NCBI GenBank assembly: GCA_029820945.1
Contig: JALGUJ010000040.1
Span: 1 to 35,621 of the forward strand
Direction: 5' to 3'
Source: Candidatus Zipacnadia bacterium
Lineage (GTDB): Bacteria; Armatimonadota; Zipacnadia; Zipacnadales; UBA5352
Length of the DNA stretch: 35,621 nucleotides
In this document: positions 33,132 through 35,621 of the stretch, piece by piece
How the letters are laid out: every line of letters starts with the position of its first letter
How positions within the stretch are numbered: position 1 is the stretch's first letter
Made by a program: the position numbers and the translations under genes
Notes under the pieces: model-generated
Database searches by the model: none
Seen by the model: only the letters and a program-made list of their open reading frames with translations
What the model was told of the DNA's origin: nothing

Positions 33132-35407
33132 TGACCGCAAGAGGAGCAACGGCGGCGACGGCTCTTGCGCTGGTGCTGGCGGTGACGCCGGCGTGGGCGC
33201 AGCAGTGGGCGGTGCCGGAGGCGGACGCGCGAGTGCCCCTGACAGTCGAGACCGACCTCTACCTGCGCGAGGAGGCGCAGCTTCAGGCGGTGATCGACTT
33301 CAACGAGATGTTGGGCGCGAAGCGGACCCTGGCGGCCGACTCCCTGACCCTCCTGGACGTGGCCTCCCAAGAGGTCGTGCCCGTGGAGCTGGCGGAGGAC
33401 GCGGAGATCCGCTACGCGTCCGGGAACCCGATCCTGCGCCTGCGCTGGTCGGCCGGGGCGCTGGGGCGCCTGGAGGAGAGGGCCTGGGACCTGTACTTCC
33501 GCACCGTCGAGCCGGGCGCCGAGGGGGCGTGGCTTCCGCTCGGGGAGACGTTCACGCCGGCGCCGAGAGACGTGCTGCTGGACACCAGCTTCGAGCAGGC
33601 CCACCCGGACCACGATGACCGGCCGGTGGAGATGTACCCCGGGGGCCGGGACAAGGAGGGTGAGACCACCGAGCGCGTCTGGACCGAGGAGGAGGCGCGC
33701 ACGGGCGAGCACGCGCTGAAGATCGCGCGTGTCTTCGAGGGCGAGCGGCCACAGAACAGCAACCGCCCACACTGGCGGAGCTGGCCGCCGCCCTTCGCGG
33801 TGCGGCCCGGCCAGGGGCTGCGCTTTTCGGCCTGGCTCAAGAGCGCCGAGCTGGGCGAGAGCGGCATGGCGTCGGTGATGCTCGAGTTCTATGGTCCGGA
33901 GAACGAGCGGCTTTCCGAAGGGCGCCTGTGGCTGCGCGGTCCACTGGTCGAGCATGACTGGCAGGAGCTGTCGGGCTCCACCACCGCGCCGGTCGGAGCG
34001 GCCTTCGGCGTCCTCTGGTTTTCGCTGCACAACGAGGGCACGGCCTACTGCGACGACATGCTGGTGACCGCCCTGCCGGGCGGCGCTCTCCCCGAGCTTG
34101 AGGTCGCGGTCGGCCAGGTGCAGGACCGCGCCGCCTTCGCCCCGGCGGAGGAGGAGACGGCTGCCGCCGAGGGCAAGGTGCTCGCCTGCGCAGTCGCCGA
34201 GCAGCCGCCGACCATCGACGGGGCGCTGGACGACCCGTGCTGGCAGAGCGCGGGCCACACCGAGGACTTCGAGGAGTTCATCCTCACGCCGGGCACGCAG
34301 GTGACGACGAGGGTGCTGGCCTGCGCGGACCGGGAGGCACTCTACTTCGGCTTCGAGTGCACCGAGCCGTCCACCGAGAGCCTGCTGATCAAGAGCACGG
34401 AGCGCGACGGCGCGGTCTGGGCCGACGACTCGGTGGAGCTGTTCCTGGACACGAACCTGGACCGGCGCAGCTTCTACCAGGTGATCGTGAACCCGGCGGG
34501 GGTGTTCTTCGACCAGGATACCGGGGCGCCGGGACTGGCGGGGCCGAAGTGGGACGGACCGATAACGGTCGCGACGAGGGTGCTGGTCGATCGGTGGCTG
34601 GCGGAGGTGCGGCTGGCCTTCACCGGCCTGCGCCTGGCGGAGACCGAGGGGCGGGTCTGGGGCGTGAACTTCGCGCGCTCGAGCTTCCGGGGCGGGAGAT
34701 CGTCCTACACCTGGGCGCAGATGGACGGCGGGTTCCTGGAGCCGCACAACTTCGGTACGCTGGTGCTGCCCTTCGACCCCGGCGCGAACGTGGTGACGGG
34801 CCGCGTGCTCGCGGGCGATCGCATCTTCTGGGGCGAGGGGACGCTGGGCCTGGAGGTGACCAACCGGCGCGACCAGGCGGTCGAGGCCAGGGTCGTGGTG
34901 ACCGAGGAGGCCGAGGCCGGGCGAACGGTCGGGGAGGCGACCGTGATGGTCGAGCCTCGCGGCAGCGTCGAGGCGCGCGTGCCCGCGACCTTCACGCAGA
35001 CCGGCGAGCTGCGGCTGCGCTACGACCTCTTCGAGGCTGACGGCACGCTGCTCTACACCACCTCGGTCACGCACACGGTGCCCGAGCCGCTGGCGATCGA
35101 GCCCGACGCGCTGGTCTCCTACCTCGATGAGGACTCGCTGACGGGGAGCTGGCGGCTTGGGGTGGCGGAGGAGGCGCTGAGCCAGACGCGCCTGGAGCTG
35201 AGCGTCTACCCGGGCGGGGGCGGTGGCGAGCCGGTGGCGACGCAGACCATCCGTCCGGACGCGACCGCCGGGACCTTCGCGGTGGCGCTCGAGGACGTGC
35301 CGAAGGGGCGGTACGAGCTGAAGGTGATGCTCCTGCAGGGCGGGCAGGAGGTAGGCAGCGGCGCGGTCGAGTTCGATCGGCTGGGCGGACCGTTCACGGG
35401 CGAATAG
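33128..35407 (+). CDS. Exported multidomain carbohydrate-binding protein with CBM9-like module
   Basis: The 759-residue product has a signal peptide (TALALVLAVTPAWAQQ, cleavage near residue 25). Residues 26-140 are beta-rich. Residues about 145-315 form a jelly-roll-like CBM (LLDTSFEQAHPDHDD, LRFSAWLKSAELGESG, AYCDDMLVTALPGG). About 355-555 is a CBM9/DOMON-like sandwich (PPTIDGALDDPCWQSAGHTE, REALYFGFECTEP, WADDSVELFLDTN). The last 200 residues form further beta domains. No catalytic motif was recognised. The start ATG at 33128 overlaps the TGA of the previous gene in ATGA, implying translational coupling; the next codon is also ATG. The two proteins probably work on the same polysaccharide. 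No further gene follows before the window end. Confidence 0.82.
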   Translation: MMTARGATAATALALVLAVTPAWAQQWAVPEADARVPLTVETDLYLREEAQLQAVIDFNEMLGAKRTLAADSLTLLDVASQEVVPVELAEDAEIRYASGNPILRLRWSAGALGRLEERAWDLYFRTVEPGAEGAWLPLGETFTPAPRDVLLDTSFEQAHPDHDDRPVEMYPGGRDKEGETTERVWTEEEARTGEHALKIARVFEGERPQNSNRPHWRSWPPPFAVRPGQGLRFSAWLKSAELGESGMASVMLEFYGPENERLSEGRLWLRGPLVEHDWQELSGSTTAPVGAAFGVLWFSLHNEGTAYCDDMLVTALPGGALPELEVAVGQVQDRAAFAPAEEETAAAEGKVLACAVAEQPPTIDGALDDPCWQSAGHTEDFEEFILTPGTQVTTRVLACADREALYFGFECTEPSTESLLIKSTERDGAVWADDSVELFLDTNLDRRSFYQVIVNPAGVFFDQDTGAPGLAGPKWDGPITVATRVLVDRWLAEVRLAFTGLRLAETEGRVWGVNFARSSFRGGRSSYTWAQMDGGFLEPHNFGTLVLPFDPGANVVTGRVLAGDRIFWGEGTLGLEVTNRRDQAVEARVVVTEEAEAGRTVGEATVMVEPRGSVEARVPATFTQTGELRLRYDLFEADGTLLYTTSVTHTVPEPLAIEPDALVSYLDEDSLTGSWRLGVAEEALSQTRLELSVYPGGGGGEPVATQTIRPDATAGTFAVALEDVPKGRYELKVMLLQGGQEVGSGAVEFDRLGGPFTGE

Positions 35408-35453
35408 CCGCGGGTGCGCGCGGCAGCGTCTCGCCCCTGGGCCGACGGTCGGG

Positions 35454-35621
35454 GTGGGCACGCCGCCCCTCAGTATGACTCGGTGTACGCGGCGGGCGGC
35501 GTGGGCACGCCGCCCCTCCGTACGACTCGGTGTACGCGGCGGGCGGCGTAGGCACGCCGCCCCTCCGTATGACTCGGTGTCCGCGGCGGGCGGCGTGGGC
35601 ACGCCGCCCCTCCGTACGACT
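35454..35621. repeat. 47-bp tandem repeat with internal palindrome, running off the window
   Basis: Units start at 35454, 35501, 35548 and 35595 (the last cut after 27 bases), so the period is exactly 47 bases. Units differ at only a few positions (for example CAGTATG or CCGTACG, and GTG or GTA at the first three bases). Each junction carries a palindrome of the form GGGCGGCGTG-GG-CACGCCGCCC, in which the last bases of one unit pair with the first of the next; in the junction at 35548 one pair is lost because GTG becomes GTA. The period is not a multiple of three, so it does not encode a repeat protein. It begins 46 bases after the last gene's stop. Confidence 0.9.

Noticed and set aside
33077..35602. 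An 841-residue open frame on the minus strand opposite the last gene
   Set aside because: It has Arg/His/Gln-rich composition, crosses the 47-bp tandem repeat and has no recognisable domain. The plus-strand CBM9 protein explains the region.
35454..35621. CRISPR array
   Set aside because: The 47-base units are contiguous and nearly identical along their full length, with no variable spacers.

Overview
This is a GC-rich bacterial chromosome segment with about 20 genes. A complete set of the core genes for a Tad (tight adherence, Flp type IVc) pilus fills the middle, and genes for secreted or surface carbohydrate-active proteins lie on both sides. The Tad secretin implies a two-membrane (diderm) cell. 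The mix of sulfatase, DegT aminotransferase, heparinase-like remnant, SGNH hydrolase, parallel beta-helix protein, BNR propeller and a large GH123-like protein with CBM9-type partners resembles Armatimonadota, Planctomycetota or Hydrogenedentota metagenome genomes. That assignment is an inference from gene content. No rRNA, tRNA, CRISPR array, insertion sequence or integrase was seen.

Left part (1-6190, minus strand): a B12-binding-type radical SAM enzyme cut by the window edge, a formylglycine-dependent sulfatase, a DegT/DnrJ/EryC1 aminotransferase, an unrecognised polytopic membrane protein, and a broken heparinase II/III-like gene. The strand switches at about 6.2-6.6 kb.

Second part (6583-13752, plus strand): an SGNH-type esterase with a strong hairpin over its stop codon, a small conserved-looking unknown gene, a 1110-residue beta-helix protein with C-terminal carbohydrate-binding modules, and a BNR-repeat beta-propeller. 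All but the small gene have export signals, so this looks like an extracellular polysaccharide-processing set.

Third part (13966-30477, plus strand): a sigma-region-4-like regulator with a nine-cysteine tail, then flp, tadV/cpaA, tadE, two tadG-like genes, cpaB, cpaC, cpaE/tadZ, cpaF/tadA, tadB, tadC, a cytoplasmic histidine kinase and an OmpR-family response regulator. Two clear sigma70-type promoters are visible: one before flp (TTGACA-16-TATACT) with a structured leader, and one before the tadG pair (TTGCAA-17-TATAAT) with a leader of about 480 bases. A 12-bp perfect hairpin separates flp from tadV and probably sets the pilin to machinery expression ratio. TadD and CpaD/RcpB homologues are not in the window.

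The most unusual features are in the Tad proteins. The second TadG-like protein carries, in place of a von Willebrand tip, a solenoid of ten N-G-[SA] turns spaced about 20 residues apart. The first has the same stalk with an unrelated C-terminal domain. The secretin has four BON-like repeats where one is usual. Together they suggest a Tad pilus variant with modular tip subunits and an elongated periplasmic channel.

Right part (30768-35407, plus strand): two translationally coupled genes for large exported carbohydrate-active proteins, then a 47-bp palindromic tandem repeat that runs off the window.
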